From: Bacteroidia bacterium
GTDB lineage: Bacteria; Bacteroidota; Bacteroidia; UKL13-3
Reading direction: 5' to 3'
Length of the DNA stretch: 37,752 bases
Assembly: GCA_019695215.1 (NCBI GenBank)
Contig: JAIBAK010000036.1
Span: forward strand, 1 to 37,752
Shown here: in pieces, positions 16,001 through 24,588 of the stretch
Numbering within the stretch: position 1 is the first letter of the stretch
Layout: the number at the start of each line of letters is the position of its first letter
Notes under the pieces: model-generated
Database searches by the model: none
What the model was told of the DNA's origin: nothing
Seen by the model: only the letters and a program-made list of their open reading frames with translations
Position numbers and translations under genes: made by a program

Positions 16001-17152
16001 ACTTTTGACGGGCAGAATGGAAGCAGCCTCACCGTGAAATTTTGCGAATTTGTGAATGGCAAAATAGCATTAAACAAACCATCCTCAACAGATGTAACCT
16101 TGTTTGAAATACGCGGGTGTAAATTTACCGATTGCGAAAAAGCCATTGTTACGGAAGGTTACCGCGCTTATTTAAACAATAACCAGTTTACCAATTGCGA
16201 TTATGCATGGTATGCTACTGAAATGGAAGGGTTGAGCCAGTTTAAAGGCCGCGTTTTAGGCTCGTCACAAAAAGGCATTTATTACAATGGAGGTACCAAT
16301 GCACACCTGCTCATAGAGCAGTCATTATTTTCTGAGAATGGGTCGGCAATAGAAGTTTTTGGTACACTGCAAACAACCATTTCATGTAGCGAATTCGAAG
16401 ACAACAACACCTCAGTATCTGCAAGCGATGGGGTAACCTTGAATTTGAGTACAGGCACTAACGGTTCAAATGCAGCGGGTACTGCAAATGTAGCAGGTGG
16501 AAACAATCGGTTCACAAACGGAGCCGATTATGATATTGGGCTAAGTGATGCTTTTGATTTATTAACCTTAGACGGAAACAATACGTTCTATTATCCTAAT
16601 TATTCTTCAAGTCCGGCATCACACAGTATTGGAGGTAATGTTACCAATAGTAGTTACCACCTACTTCATCTGCCATCAAATTATTGGTATTTTTACGGGT
16701 ATAGCCCCACATATTCTATCCCGTCAGGTATGTATAGTTTATATAATGGCTCTACAGCCGTTGGTACTGCGGGGGCTGAACGGAGTAGCTCTATTTCCTA
16801 CTCTTGCGGTGCAATTGCCGAAACGGATGTGAATAACGAAGTGTTTTATGGTACAAGAGAAGAACCTAATTCCACCCAGCAGGTAATTGCAAATAAAGGA
16901 TATTGTATTTATCCGAATCCGGCAAGGCAAACAGTTACCATTTCGAGTGATTTTATAACAAAAGAAAGTAAGGGAGCATTTGATATTAAAGTGGTAGATA
17001 TAACAGGAAGAATGATTGAGTTGCACACAATAAATCAAGGAGGGTTGAATGCCTTATCCTGCGATATATCGCAATTAACTCCCGGTGTTTACATGCTAAT
17101 GATATTTAAAGATGGAATTTTAGTGCAGAAAGAGAAATTGATAATTAAGTGA
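13058..17152 (+). CDS. Large T9SS-secreted alpha/beta-hydrolase and beta-helix protein
   Basis: 1364 residues. Signal peptide about 1-22. The conserved N-terminal segment FKHVDLNQVPTGILLEKG at 45-62 is shared with the truncated copies. An Ig-like stretch with FGDGEGW lies near 208-215. A lipase/esterase domain is at about 300-520: the strand RPFIFVGGYH, and the nucleophile elbow GNSMGG with Ser403; HDSPHRGAN nearby resembles the PGAP1/lipase core. From about 770 there is a right-handed parallel beta-helix with repeated short rungs (GSRLILNPGSSLKIYKNSKL, CKFTDCEKAIVTEGYRAYL). The C-terminus is a T9SS type A sorting domain (IYPNPARQTVTIS to KEKLIIK). Predicted to be exported to the cell surface or medium; the ester substrate is unknown. 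Confidence 0.85.
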   Translation: MINSIRFCLVCLCVCLSFFAKAQNDSLFSDSTIEYNFVQMYDSCFKHVDLNQVPTGILLEKGLPTVNVELFNGENNDSNVMNLHLWRRAYGTLQRAHINTDIANDTNRLYPILDTVASYTTQGLLPITVLNYRYNKIKANAFTDTLLRMVGIELFDEVGRSESPYEQKICFAASAQVLTVDTPIVKFVVPESLYLTNDSTEVDSMQINFGDGEGWHTVGFGEVVEVDYDTMQTAEVQIAIYQNGGVVKLSHFPITIAPGVHLFGANTPDYDEYWVVEADRSYRGAKAAAYVSVHYAACNTDHKLRRPFIFVGGYHTPQTLYGSPEFTGPIHGNTFWAKDILSNSQSVFNQMLIQEYDLVYIDFVNTGDYIQRNALVVEKVIKLVNQVKHINGSNSENVVLGNSMGGIIARYALGVIHKAHIDHDSADHDTRLLITHDSPHRGANASLGIQAFIKAMHQYYFVYNQNVPVVENSDVYWDYQTLIAKSVEQMVINYIKPSSLHQELYDSLDIMAGVDNLGCKFVAICDGSGSGVQQGKTGISGMTYMKPSDLILSYDAAYVSTDGKVIPGLVFNIWAQPVDTSPHKKVFEGAIVNKLAGTIIYPYYSLSIAPATMWNGLDCKPGSAGPPAAIAGGNIVGALRNSLPAVVKKGGIQTHFPTICFIPTISSCAVNSNVIDYNLVVNTTPGKNEVRAKRFITYDYEPPFPSERNGAHAFFTPYTVKIFENEMLNTAPATIASGKTYNYGAPVSDWVGDVTVNGTLAINKNVKAGYTDDNFNNSEPPVGSTYYVETFTHDYACAANPVTITVNGELQLGDAGTDRHAGLTINSGSRLILNPGSSLKIYKNSKLTIKPGATLELNGGTILLQDDGSNLEMGGYLELDNYNLTFSGSGFITLISQGSGYSSISKTGNCSIQVEGSNKTDLVLRLIGGGIDATGFDEVELKSGLIEMGSDAEIKTSGSTHLESVKFTPLPWATSAKFKGITFDGQNGSSLTVKFCEFVNGKIALNKPSSTDVTLFEIRGCKFTDCEKAIVTEGYRAYLNNNQFTNCDYAWYATEMEGLSQFKGRVLGSSQKGIYYNGGTNAHLLIEQSLFSENGSAIEVFGTLQTTISCSEFEDNNTSVSASDGVTLNLSTGTNGSNAAGTANVAGGNNRFTNGADYDIGLSDAFDLLTLDGNNTFYYPNYSSSPASHSIGGNVTNSSYHLLHLPSNYWYFYGYSPTYSIPSGMYSLYNGSTAVGTAGAERSSSISYSCGAIAETDVNNEVFYGTREEPNSTQQVIANKGYCIYPNPARQTVTISSDFITKESKGAFDIKVVDITGRMIELHTINQGGLNALSCDISQLTPGVYMLMIFKDGILVQKEKLIIK

Positions 17153-17215
17153 TAGGGATTAGCAGAAGCGAGGACGCTTCAAAGAACAAAGGGTAAAATA
17201 ATAACCACAATATTT

Positions 17216-19225
17216 TTATTTTGCCGGAAAACTGACTTTAAAAGTAGCACCCGATGAAGGTTCGCTTTCGCACCACACTTTTCCTCCGTTTAATTCAGTC
17301 AATTCTTTCACAATAAAAAGTCCCAACCCGTTTGAACTTTCATTGCCCGTGGGCGCTGCGCTTAAACGCTGGTATTTTTTGAATAGGTTCAACTGGTCGG
17401 CTTTATTTATTCCCGGACCTTCGTCTTTTACATGCAGCTCAAGTGAATTACCAAGGCAATGCAATGAAATGGTGACTTTGCTGTTTGGCGGAGAGAACTT
17501 GATCGCATTTGAGATTAAATTTTCGGCAATTCGTTTCAGGTGCATTTGATCAGCTAATACCGGGTGGTAGTTTTGATCCAGATTTTCCCCAATAATGGTG
17601 ATTCCTTTTTTTGCTGCCTGAAACCGGTGACTTTGAATCAGAGATTGAATAATGCCGGCCAGATTTACCTTACTTTTATGAACCTGTATGTTTTTATCAT
17701 ATACACGGCTCAAATCCATTACATTATTTATCATCTCAAAACTGCCATCCACAATCTGACGGATGTACTGGTTGTAAACCAATTGGTCTTCACTCAGTTT
17801 ATTGTTTTGGTCTGATTCAATTAATTCACTAAAGCTGTGAATAGAGGCGAGGGGAGCTTTCAAATCATGTGAAACCATTCCCATAAGGGTGTTTCGCTCT
17901 TTGTTAAGTTCTTCCAGTTCGCGGTTAATCTGACTTTTTGAACGGTAGCTTACATAAAGTACAATGGTAATTACCGTAATGAAAAGGGCTATCACCACAA
18001 GAAAGACAAATCCGGTTTTTCCCTGCTGCAATAGTTCTCTTTGTTCTCTATTGGTTATGGATAATTTTTTAATTTCAGTTTCCCGATGCTTAAGAATACT
18101 GCGAAGTTCAGTGGCCTTAGCCATCTTACTTCGGTTAATTTCGTCTATCGAATCGGTGATGGCTACAATTTCTTTTTCGCATAAAAGGGCATGTTTCATA
18201 TCTCCTTTTTGCTCAAAATAATCGGCACATAAGGACATGAGCTTTTTCTTCAGGTCGGGGATAGGATGGAGTTGCAGCAAAGCTGCGGCAGAATCGAGGT
18301 AAGACGATGCTTTGATTAAATCTTTATTCTTTAAATAAATATGTGCGAGTACCTCATAAATTTCTGTTCGCTCATAGGAGGTATTGGACGAGTCGAAATA
18401 CAGTAAGGAAGTAGTCAAAGCGGCTTCGGCCATCGGGTAATTTTGTTTATGCAAATGGAGTTTGCCAATATTAGCCAGCACTGAAGTAATCAAATCATTA
18501 AAATGAGTGATTTTTCCTATTCGGTAGGCAAGTTTGTAACAATGATATGCCTTTTCGCTGTGTCCCTGCTTTTCAAAATTAAGAGCAATATTATTGAGCG
18601 TGGTTGCTACCATAGCTGTATCCTTTTGCTTTAAATCATAGGCTAAGGCTCTTGTATAATATTTTTCAGCATCGTGGTAGCGGTGTTGATGATAGGCTAT
18701 CGATCCAAGTTCATTCAGAATATAGTGAATTCTTCGGGTAGGGGTAAGTTTTGAATAAAGTGCTACCGATTTGTTGTATAAATCTACGCATTCAATATAG
18801 TTGCCTTGCTGGTAATGGAAGGAGCCTAATACAAAATAGGTTTCGGCTATTCCAAAAAGATTATTCGTACTTTCAAACAATTGAATGGCCTTGTAATAAA
18901 ATGATGGAACAGTATCCGGATGATTCATTTCCAGATAAATCTCTCCCATATATTTCAAGGCATATGCTTCGCCCGAAATAAACTTATTTTCCAGCGCAAT
19001 TTTATAGGCAATATTGGCAAAATAAAGGGCCGAATCAGGATATTGAAACTTATAAATCCGGGCCAGGTTTCCGTAATCAAGTGATTTCTGTGTATCGGGT
19101 TCGTTTGACGAAATTTTAACCAACAGGTTTTCTACCGCATTTTTGTCAATGGCCTTAACCTGCGTGGTGGCTGATAAAATGAATACAAAAAAAAGAAATG
19201 CTGCCTGGCGTTTCACAAGTCTCAA
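17216..19225 (-). CDS. TPR-containing sensor histidine kinase
   Basis: 669 residues. Signal peptide about 1-25; six or more periplasmic TPRs at about 45-350; a short coiled coil at 360-400; one membrane helix at 405-427; then HisKA with the phospho-acceptor His453 (GMVSHDLKAPLASIHSFSELI) and HATPase_c with the N box (NLISNAIKFS, N573), DEGPGI at 601-606 and GLGLF at 633-637. This is the common Bacteroidota TPR-kinase layout, sensing in the periplasm through the repeats. No receiver domain is fused and no response regulator is adjacent, so its partner is encoded elsewhere. It converges on the 13058 gene, with a 63-base gap containing the small hairpin GAAGCG-agga-CGCTTC at 17165-17180. Confidence 0.92.
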   Translation of the reverse strand: MRLVKRQAAFLFFVFILSATTQVKAIDKNAVENLLVKISSNEPDTQKSLDYGNLARIYKFQYPDSALYFANIAYKIALENKFISGEAYALKYMGEIYLEMNHPDTVPSFYYKAIQLFESTNNLFGIAETYFVLGSFHYQQGNYIECVDLYNKSVALYSKLTPTRRIHYILNELGSIAYHQHRYHDAEKYYTRALAYDLKQKDTAMVATTLNNIALNFEKQGHSEKAYHCYKLAYRIGKITHFNDLITSVLANIGKLHLHKQNYPMAEAALTTSLLYFDSSNTSYERTEIYEVLAHIYLKNKDLIKASSYLDSAAALLQLHPIPDLKKKLMSLCADYFEQKGDMKHALLCEKEIVAITDSIDEINRSKMAKATELRSILKHRETEIKKLSITNREQRELLQQGKTGFVFLVVIALFITVITIVLYVSYRSKSQINRELEELNKERNTLMGMVSHDLKAPLASIHSFSELIESDQNNKLSEDQLVYNQYIRQIVDGSFEMINNVMDLSRVYDKNIQVHKSKVNLAGIIQSLIQSHRFQAAKKGITIIGENLDQNYHPVLADQMHLKRIAENLISNAIKFSPPNSKVTISLHCLGNSLELHVKDEGPGINKADQLNLFKKYQRLSAAPTGNESSNGLGLFIVKELTELNGGKVWCESEPSSGATFKVSFPAK

Positions 19226-19267
19226 ATATAATCACCCTGAACGATATTTTTTAAGCGTGGACAAATA

Positions 19268-20320
19268 TTACCCGCGGGGCATGAAACGCTGGTGATTCAC
19301 CTCAGGCATCAGGTCGTTTTTATGAGTTAAATAACCAATAAAATGACCGGCTAAAAACGGAGTTAATGATACTCCTTTTGACCCGAACCCGTTAAATATA
19401 AATAAATTTTTGCAGGTAGCATGTTCGCCCAAAAGCGGCCTGCGGTCGAGCACAGCCGGTCTTATGGCTGCCTGATGATGAATAATTTCAAACGGCACTT
19501 TTACTGTTTTGGTAAGCCAGGTTTCCAGTTCGTTAAGCGCCTCTTTGGTGGGCATTTCGTCAATACGATTAAAATCAAAAGTAGCTCCGCACTTAAATAT
19601 CCCGTTTCCCTGAGGGATAATCCAGTAATGCTGCTTCACAATGGATGCAAGGCTTAGCTTATCACTTTTGAAAGTTATAATTTCACCTTTTACCGGTTTA
19701 AACGGGAGGTGGCCAAACCACGGATTTGCTGTCGCCCTTGCGCCTTCACAAAAAATAACGGCATCGGCTTTTACAGGGCCATATTCCCAACCGGCAGAAG
19801 TTTGCTTCAGCTTGTCATAATTAAATTCTTCCTGCAGGTAGCATTGCTTCTTTTCAAAGTAATTTCTAAACGCTTCGAGCATATTTGCCACGTGGCACCA
19901 TCCGGCTTGTTTTAATTCTAAAAATCCAAGTGGGGCGTGTATTTCACTTAGGTAATTTTCAGCGGGGTTTGGGTTAATCCAGTCGGCAAATTCCACATCG
20001 CCAAACTTCGCATGTAAATCGTTCGACTCTTTGACTGAAGAAAAGAGGTAGTGTAGCGGCTGCGGATGAAAAAAATTTGCACCAAGCTCCGCTTCTAATG
20101 TTGGGTAGTAAGAATGAGCCAGTGTAAAAAGTTCATTGGCCATCCAGGTATGCACCATTCTTCGGCCGGTAACCGGATTAAACAAACCAGCGGCAACACG
20201 CGAAGACGAGTTTGGATAATAATTATCTATAAGGAATATTTTCTTTTTTTGTTTCAGCAACTCGCAACTCAAAATTGAACCTGCTATTCCTTGTCCTACT
20301 AGTAGATAGTCAACTGTCAT
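19268..20320 (-). CDS. FAD-dependent oxidoreductase, probable MnmC oxidase half
   Basis: 350 residues of the DAO (glycine/D-amino acid oxidase-like) family. The N-terminal dinucleotide fold has DYLLVGQGIAGSILSCELL followed by the acidic strand end FLIDN. SSRVAAGLFNPVTGRRMVHTW and the C-terminal RRPLLGEHATCKNLFIFNGFGSKGV match the region seen in the oxidase half of MnmC. It overlaps the preceding mnmD stop by four bases (ATGA), so the two are translationally coupled. In E. coli one MnmC polypeptide removes the carboxymethyl group of cmnm5U in tRNA (FAD half) and then methylates nm5U. Here both functions appear as separate genes; the assignment of this half is inferred from context and length. 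Confidence 0.8.
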   Translation of the reverse strand: MTVDYLLVGQGIAGSILSCELLKQKKKIFLIDNYYPNSSSRVAAGLFNPVTGRRMVHTWMANELFTLAHSYYPTLEAELGANFFHPQPLHYLFSSVKESNDLHAKFGDVEFADWINPNPAENYLSEIHAPLGFLELKQAGWCHVANMLEAFRNYFEKKQCYLQEEFNYDKLKQTSAGWEYGPVKADAVIFCEGARATANPWFGHLPFKPVKGEIITFKSDKLSLASIVKQHYWIIPQGNGIFKCGATFDFNRIDEMPTKEALNELETWLTKTVKVPFEIIHHQAAIRPAVLDRRPLLGEHATCKNLFIFNGFGSKGVSLTPFLAGHFIGYLTHKNDLMPEVNHQRFMPRG

Positions 20321-20970
20321 GTTATTGGTTTAGTGGCTCGCAACATATGCCTTTTTCGCGGTGGGCCCTGAAGCCTTTCAACATTAAATCCGGCTTCTCT
20401 CAATGCCCTTTTCACATTTCCTTTGGCGCAATAGGTTACCAATATTCCGCCTTCGTTTAAGCAATCAAAATACTTTTTAAACAGGGTGATATCCCACAAT
20501 TCAGGTTGAATATCCGGAGCAAAAGCATCGTGGTAAATTAAGTCAATTCCGCGCGGCAAAGGGTATTCCTGAACAGGATGATTCAGTTTTAACAGGGTGA
20601 AATGGGGAGCTATCTTCACCGGTTCATTCCATTCGCAGGTATGCAGTTTAAGGAAGTTATCAGCACCACCTGTTTCGGTATAGTTTAATTTAGCGGCCAA
20701 CCCGGCACCGATTGGGTTTGTTTCAAAAGCCGTGTAAGAAACGACTTGATTGGCAGTTTTTTGAAGGGTAAGCCAGGCGTTTAATCCTGTGCCAAATCCG
20801 GTTTCAAGAATGGAAATGATTGTCTTATCCCTTAATTGGAACAATCCTTCCTTCATAAACACGTGTTCCGACTCGTTTACAGCACCAAAAATGGAATGAT
20901 AATGCACTCCGAATTTTTCGGAAAGCAGTGTGTGAGAGCCATCTTGGGTAAGAATGAGTTTATTTTCCAC
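20317..20970 (-). CDS. mnmD: tRNA 5-(aminomethyl)-2-thiouridine methyltransferase MnmD
   Basis: 217 residues, the length of stand-alone MnmD. N-terminal DGSHTLLSEKFGVHYHSIFG and NESEHVFMKEGL are typical of the family. The SAM loop is ETGFGTGLN (about 56-64), and DLIYHDAFAPDIQPELWD (143-160) is the MnmC/MnmD methyltransferase signature. The enzyme makes the final methylation of the wobble modification mnm5s2U in tRNAs for Lys, Glu and Gln. It is followed in a four-base overlap by an FAD oxidoreductase and is divergent from parE (81 bases between start codons). Confidence 0.93.
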   Translation of the reverse strand: MENKLILTQDGSHTLLSEKFGVHYHSIFGAVNESEHVFMKEGLFQLRDKTIISILETGFGTGLNAWLTLQKTANQVVSYTAFETNPIGAGLAAKLNYTETGGADNFLKLHTCEWNEPVKIAPHFTLLKLNHPVQEYPLPRGIDLIYHDAFAPDIQPELWDITLFKKYFDCLNEGGILVTYCAKGNVKRALREAGFNVERLQGPPRKRHMLRATKPIT

Positions 20971-21051
20971 AACCCTGCAAAACTAAGGGTTGAAAGCCAC
21001 GTTTGTTGCACTTAGTTTTACTGATTGAATTTGATAAATAACGTGTGAAGT

Positions 21052-22938
21052 ATGGCAGCGAAAAATAACTATTCAGAAGACAGCATCAGGTCGCTTGATT
21101 GGAAGGAGCATATTCGCCTTCGTCCGGGAATGTATATTGGTAAACTGGGTGACGGTTCATCAATGGATGACGGAATTTATATTTTGCTCAAGGAGATTAT
21201 TGATAATTCTATTGACGAGTATGTGATGGGCAACGGTCGGGTGATTGATATTAAAATTGCCGATGGAAGGGTAGTGGTGCGCGATTTCGGGCGTGGTATT
21301 CCGCTTGGAAAAGTAATTGATTGTGTATCGAAAATAAATACGGGAGGTAAATACGATTCATCGGCATTTCAAAAATCTGTCGGACTAAACGGGGTAGGTA
21401 CAAAAGCAGTAAATGCCCTGTCTAATTATTTTAAAGTTCAGTCGGTACGCGATGGACGCACTAAGGTTGCCGAGTTTTCGAAAGGTGAACTCACCAAGGA
21501 GCACCGGGAAGGAGCCTGCGATTTACCCAACGGAACTATTATCACTTTTGCTCCCGATGATTCTATTTTTAAAAACTACCACTTTATTCCGGAGTATCTC
21601 GAAAACATGATCTGGAATTATGTGTACCTGAATTCCGGTTTAACTATTACACTCAACGAACAGAAGTTTTTCTCTAAAGACGGGTTGCTGGATTTATTAA
21701 AACGCAAAACCAATGAGGAGGATATGCGTTACCCCATTATTCACCTCAAGGGCCACGATATAGAAGTTTCTTTTACCCACGAGAATCAATACGGAGAAGA
21801 GTACTATTCGTTTGTAAACGGGCAGCACACTACCCAGGGTGGTACACACCTCGCAGCTTTCAGAGAGGCTATTGTAAAAACCATTCGCGAGTTTTATAAA
21901 AAGGACCTCGATGCCTCCGACATTCGCGCTTCGGTTATTGCAGCCATAAGCATACGTGTTCAGGAACCGGTATTTGAATCGCAAACCAAAACAAAACTGG
22001 GCTCTCAAAATGTGGGACCTGACGGACCAAGTGTGCGAAGCTTTATCGGGGATTTTCTGAAGAAAGAGTTAGACGATTACCTGCATAAAAATCCGCAAAC
22101 AGCCGAAGCGCTGCTTAAACGCATTATGCAAAGTGAGCGGGAACGGAAAGAGATGGCCGGTATAAAAAAACTGGCCAATGAACGGGCAAAAAAAGCATCA
22201 CTGCATAATAAAAAATTGCGCGATTGCCGTCTGCATTTTAACGAAGGGAATAACGAGAAGAGATTAGAGACAACCTTATTTATTACCGAAGGAGATTCGG
22301 CCAGCGGCTCTATTACCAAATCACGCGATGTTGAAACACAGGCGGTATTCAGTTTGCGCGGTAAGCCACTCAATTGTTACGGACTCACCAAAAAGGTGGT
22401 TTATGAAAACGAAGAATTTAACCTGCTGCAACATGCACTTAATATAGAGGAAGGCATTGATGATTTGCGTTACAATAGAGTGGTTATTGCAACCGATGCC
22501 GATGTTGACGGAATGCATATCAGGCTTTTGATGATGACTTTTTTCCTCCAGTTTTTTCCTGATCTGGTAAAGAACGGACATCTTTATATTTTGGAAACTC
22601 CCTTGTTCAGGGTTAGAAATAAAAAGGAAACTTTTTATTGCTACAGTGAAGAGGAAAGGCAAAAGGCGATAGCAAAATTAGGAGCCAAACCGGAAATAAC
22701 CCGTTTTAAAGGATTGGGTGAAATTTCTCCGGAAGAGTTTGAAAACTTTATCGGGGAAGATATCCGGTTAGATCCCATTATACTTAAACAGGATACCACC
22801 ATTCCTAAACTGCTGGAATATTATATGGGTAAAAATACCCCCGACAGGCAGAATTTTATCATAGAAAACCTCCGCATTGAAAAAGATGTGGTTGAAACTA
22901 TCAGTGTTTCGCCCGAGGCCATGCTTGATGAAGTATAA
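21052..22938 (+). CDS. parE: DNA topoisomerase IV subunit B
   Basis: 628 residues. GHKL ATPase: catalytic Glu48 in [20 protein letters not shown] at 78-86, and the lid loop [16 protein letters not shown] at 109-124. Toprim: [11 protein letters not shown] with E413 and [12 protein letters not shown] with D482, D484 and D486. The C-terminus is [14 protein letters not shown]. The EGDSASGS form with the following [20 protein letters not shown] is what Bacteroidota ParE shows, distinguishing it from GyrB. ParE supplies ATP hydrolysis for decatenation with ParC, which is not in this window. The stop overlaps the next gene in TAATG. Confidence 0.93.
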   Translation: MAAKNNYSEDSIRSLDWKEHIRLRPGMYIGKLGDGSSMDDGIYILLKEIIDNSIDEYVMGNGRVIDIKIADGRVVVRDFGRGIPLGKVIDCVSKINTGGKYDSSAFQKSVGLNGVGTKAVNALSNYFKVQSVRDGRTKVAEFSKGELTKEHREGACDLPNGTIITFAPDDSIFKNYHFIPEYLENMIWNYVYLNSGLTITLNEQKFFSKDGLLDLLKRKTNEEDMRYPIIHLKGHDIEVSFTHENQYGEEYYSFVNGQHTTQGGTHLAAFREAIVKTIREFYKKDLDASDIRASVIAAISIRVQEPVFESQTKTKLGSQNVGPDGPSVRSFIGDFLKKELDDYLHKNPQTAEALLKRIMQSERERKEMAGIKKLANERAKKASLHNKKLRDCRLHFNEGNNEKRLETTLFITEGDSASGSITKSRDVETQAVFSLRGKPLNCYGLTKKVVYENEEFNLLQHALNIEEGIDDLRYNRVVIATDADVDGMHIRLLMMTFFLQFFPDLVKNGHLYILETPLFRVRNKKETFYCYSEEERQKAIAKLGAKPEITRFKGLGEISPEEFENFIGEDIRLDPIILKQDTTIPKLLEYYMGKNTPDRQNFIIENLRIEKDVVETISVSPEAMLDEV

Positions 22939-23303
22939 TGATTGAGGTAACTCCTTTACATTTGGTTGGTGAAAACGAACGCGGGGCAACATTTACATTT
23001 GAACTAAACCGCACCGGGGAATTTATTTACGGTACCCGGGTAAAAGGAAGTGTAAACGGAAATCATTACCACACGGGGACAGAAAAAGTTAAGGATCCTG
23101 AAATTTTTTATTTACTCTCCGGAGAGGTGATTATACGCTACATGCAGATGGAAACAAAGGAAAAGGGAAGTATAAAAGCTTCGGGCCCGTGTCGCATTTT
23201 ATTCCCCAAACAGGTGTGGCACGAGGTAGAAGCGGTTACTGATATTTCTTTTTTGGAATGTAATTCCATTGCTGAACACAGCAGAGATACTTTCAGACTC
23301 TGA
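22938..23303 (+). CDS. Cupin-domain protein coupled to parE
   Basis: 121 residues forming one cupin barrel. Motif 1 is GNHYHTGTEKVKDPEIFYLLSGE (His-x-His plus Glu), motif 2 is GPCRILFPKQVWHEVEA (second His). These residues usually bind a divalent metal. Resembles small capsular/sugar-type cupins (WbuC/FdtA-like), but no substrate can be assigned. Its ATG overlaps the parE TAA by one base (TAATG), so it is translated from the same mRNA. Its stop abuts the convergent lipoprotein gene with no gap. Confidence 0.82.
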   Translation: MIEVTPLHLVGENERGATFTFELNRTGEFIYGTRVKGSVNGNHYHTGTEKVKDPEIFYLLSGEVIIRYMQMETKEKGSIKASGPCRILFPKQVWHEVEAVTDISFLECNSIAEHSRDTFRL

Positions 23304-23888
23304 TCAGGATTTGGGGGTAACATGCAGCAGCACCTTATTTGACGAATAATTTTTGCCTCCCCATTTAAGGTCGAACCAGAATACAGCTTCCTTTTGCAGT
23401 TTATCATAATCATGCACTGGCGAAAAGTCAACTTTTTGTTTAATGGTACTTTGCCACATCCAGCCATTTTCGCCCTTCCCAAACCGAAGCTGATTAAAAA
23501 ACAACTGGTTTAACGGACTTCTGAAAATTGCTTCCGTTTTTCCCGGGTCAATATACAATTTGTCTTTTGACGAAAATTCAGCCGGCAGGTTGTAGTTTAA
23601 AAACATGGGATATTTTTGGCTGTTTCCCTGTCCGTAGAGCGTAAAAAAACGGAACAGGGTATCCATACCTATTTCAAGCATATCCGGGGTGTTGTTGGTT
23701 ATATAACAAACCAGACCGTCATCGGGGTTTTTATCCGGAGTAAAAGCGGTGGTGCTTAGTTCAAGCCGTATGGTTACAGGAGTTTTGGAAGTTGATGCCG
23801 CAACCGGAGTTGTTTTTTTTGCACCGGCACAGGCCATCAGCAAACCCGAAAATAGTAAGATTTCTTTAAGTGTTTTTTTCATATTCAA
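23304..23888 (-). CDS. Lipoprotein of unknown function
   Basis: 194 residues. Type II signal peptide with lipobox GLLMAC (Cys20) followed by AGAKKTTPVAAS. The mature part is beta-rich: TIRLELSTTAFTP, a CYITNNTPDMLEIG strand pair resembling an Ig/intracellular proteinase inhibitor-like sandwich, and a C-terminal FWFDLKWGGKNYSSNKVLLHV. I do not recognise a family. It is convergent with the cupin gene (adjacent stops) and divergent from msrB. Confidence 0.78.
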   Translation of the reverse strand: MNMKKTLKEILLFSGLLMACAGAKKTTPVAASTSKTPVTIRLELSTTAFTPDKNPDDGLVCYITNNTPDMLEIGMDTLFRFFTLYGQGNSQKYPMFLNYNLPAEFSSKDKLYIDPGKTEAIFRSPLNQLFFNQLRFGKGENGWMWQSTIKQKVDFSPVHDYDKLQKEAVFWFDLKWGGKNYSSNKVLLHVTPKS

Positions 23889-24042
23889 TTAACCACCTGC
23901 AAAAGTTAAGAAAAAAATACGATTAACCAAACAAACGGGCCAGCGGAGTGTTTCTGTATTGATTGAACTTTTTTGCCCGAAGTGTAAGGTTGTATATCTT
24001 TTTACGTCTTTACTCCCAAAACACATTAATTTTGGTACCGAT

Positions 24043-24573
24043 ATGAAAGCTTTATGGATTATTTTAGTAACCTTTATTTTATTAAGTTGCACTATGCGCG
24101 ACATGACAAGCAATAAGATTAATGAACTTAGTGGTGGAAAAGACAGCACCAAAAAAGAGTTTGAAGTGGTTAAAACCGAAGAGGAGTGGAAAAAGCAGTT
24201 AACTCCCGAGCAGTATTATGTTTTGCGGCAAAAAGGAACTGAACGACCTTTCAGCGGAAAATTTGAGTTGCATGAAAAGGAAGGAATGTATACCTGTGCT
24301 GCCTGCGGAAACGAACTTTTCAGCTCTTCAACCAAGTTTAATTCGGGTTGCGGCTGGCCATCTTTTTTCGCTTCGCTCGATTCGACCCGGATAAAGTATG
24401 TAACTGATGAATCGCACGGAATGAGCAGGACTGAAATAATGTGCGCCCGCTGTGGCGGACATTTAGGGCATGTATTTGATGACGGCCCGGCACCCACAGG
24501 CCTGCGTTATTGTGTAAATTCGTTATCACTCGAATTTAAAGATTTGCTGAAAGATTCGTCAGAAACGAAGTAA
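24043..24573 (+). CDS. msrB: Lipoprotein methionine-R-sulfoxide reductase MsrB
   Basis: 176 residues from the chosen start. The frame is open from 23959, but the ATG at 24043 gives a proper type II signal peptide (MKALWIILVTFILLSC, Cys16), so the 28 earlier codons are not expected to be translated. The MsrB core follows: zinc Cys pairs C85/C88 (CAACG) and C134/C137 (CARCG), SGCGWPSFF, GHLGHVFDDGP, and the catalytic Cys157 in LRYCVNSLSLEF. It reduces R-methionine sulfoxide in proteins, here tethered in the periplasm or outer membrane. TAATTTTG at 24027-24034 fits a -7 box very close to the ATG, implying a very short or absent leader. Confidence 0.9.
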   Translation: MKALWIILVTFILLSCTMRDMTSNKINELSGGKDSTKKEFEVVKTEEEWKKQLTPEQYYVLRQKGTERPFSGKFELHEKEGMYTCAACGNELFSSSTKFNSGCGWPSFFASLDSTRIKYVTDESHGMSRTEIMCARCGGHLGHVFDDGPAPTGLRYCVNSLSLEFKDLLKDSSETK

Positions 24574-24588
24574 CACTTCCGCTTATTT

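Noticed and set aside
17165..17180. GAAGCG-agga-CGCTTC hairpin between the 13058 gene and the kinase
   Set aside because: Six base pairs with no T-tract on either side; too short to call as a terminator.
23959..24042. Longer MsrB start giving 204 residues
   Set aside because: The internal ATG at 24043 gives a proper lipoprotein signal peptide, and the extra 28 codons cover the promoter-like region.
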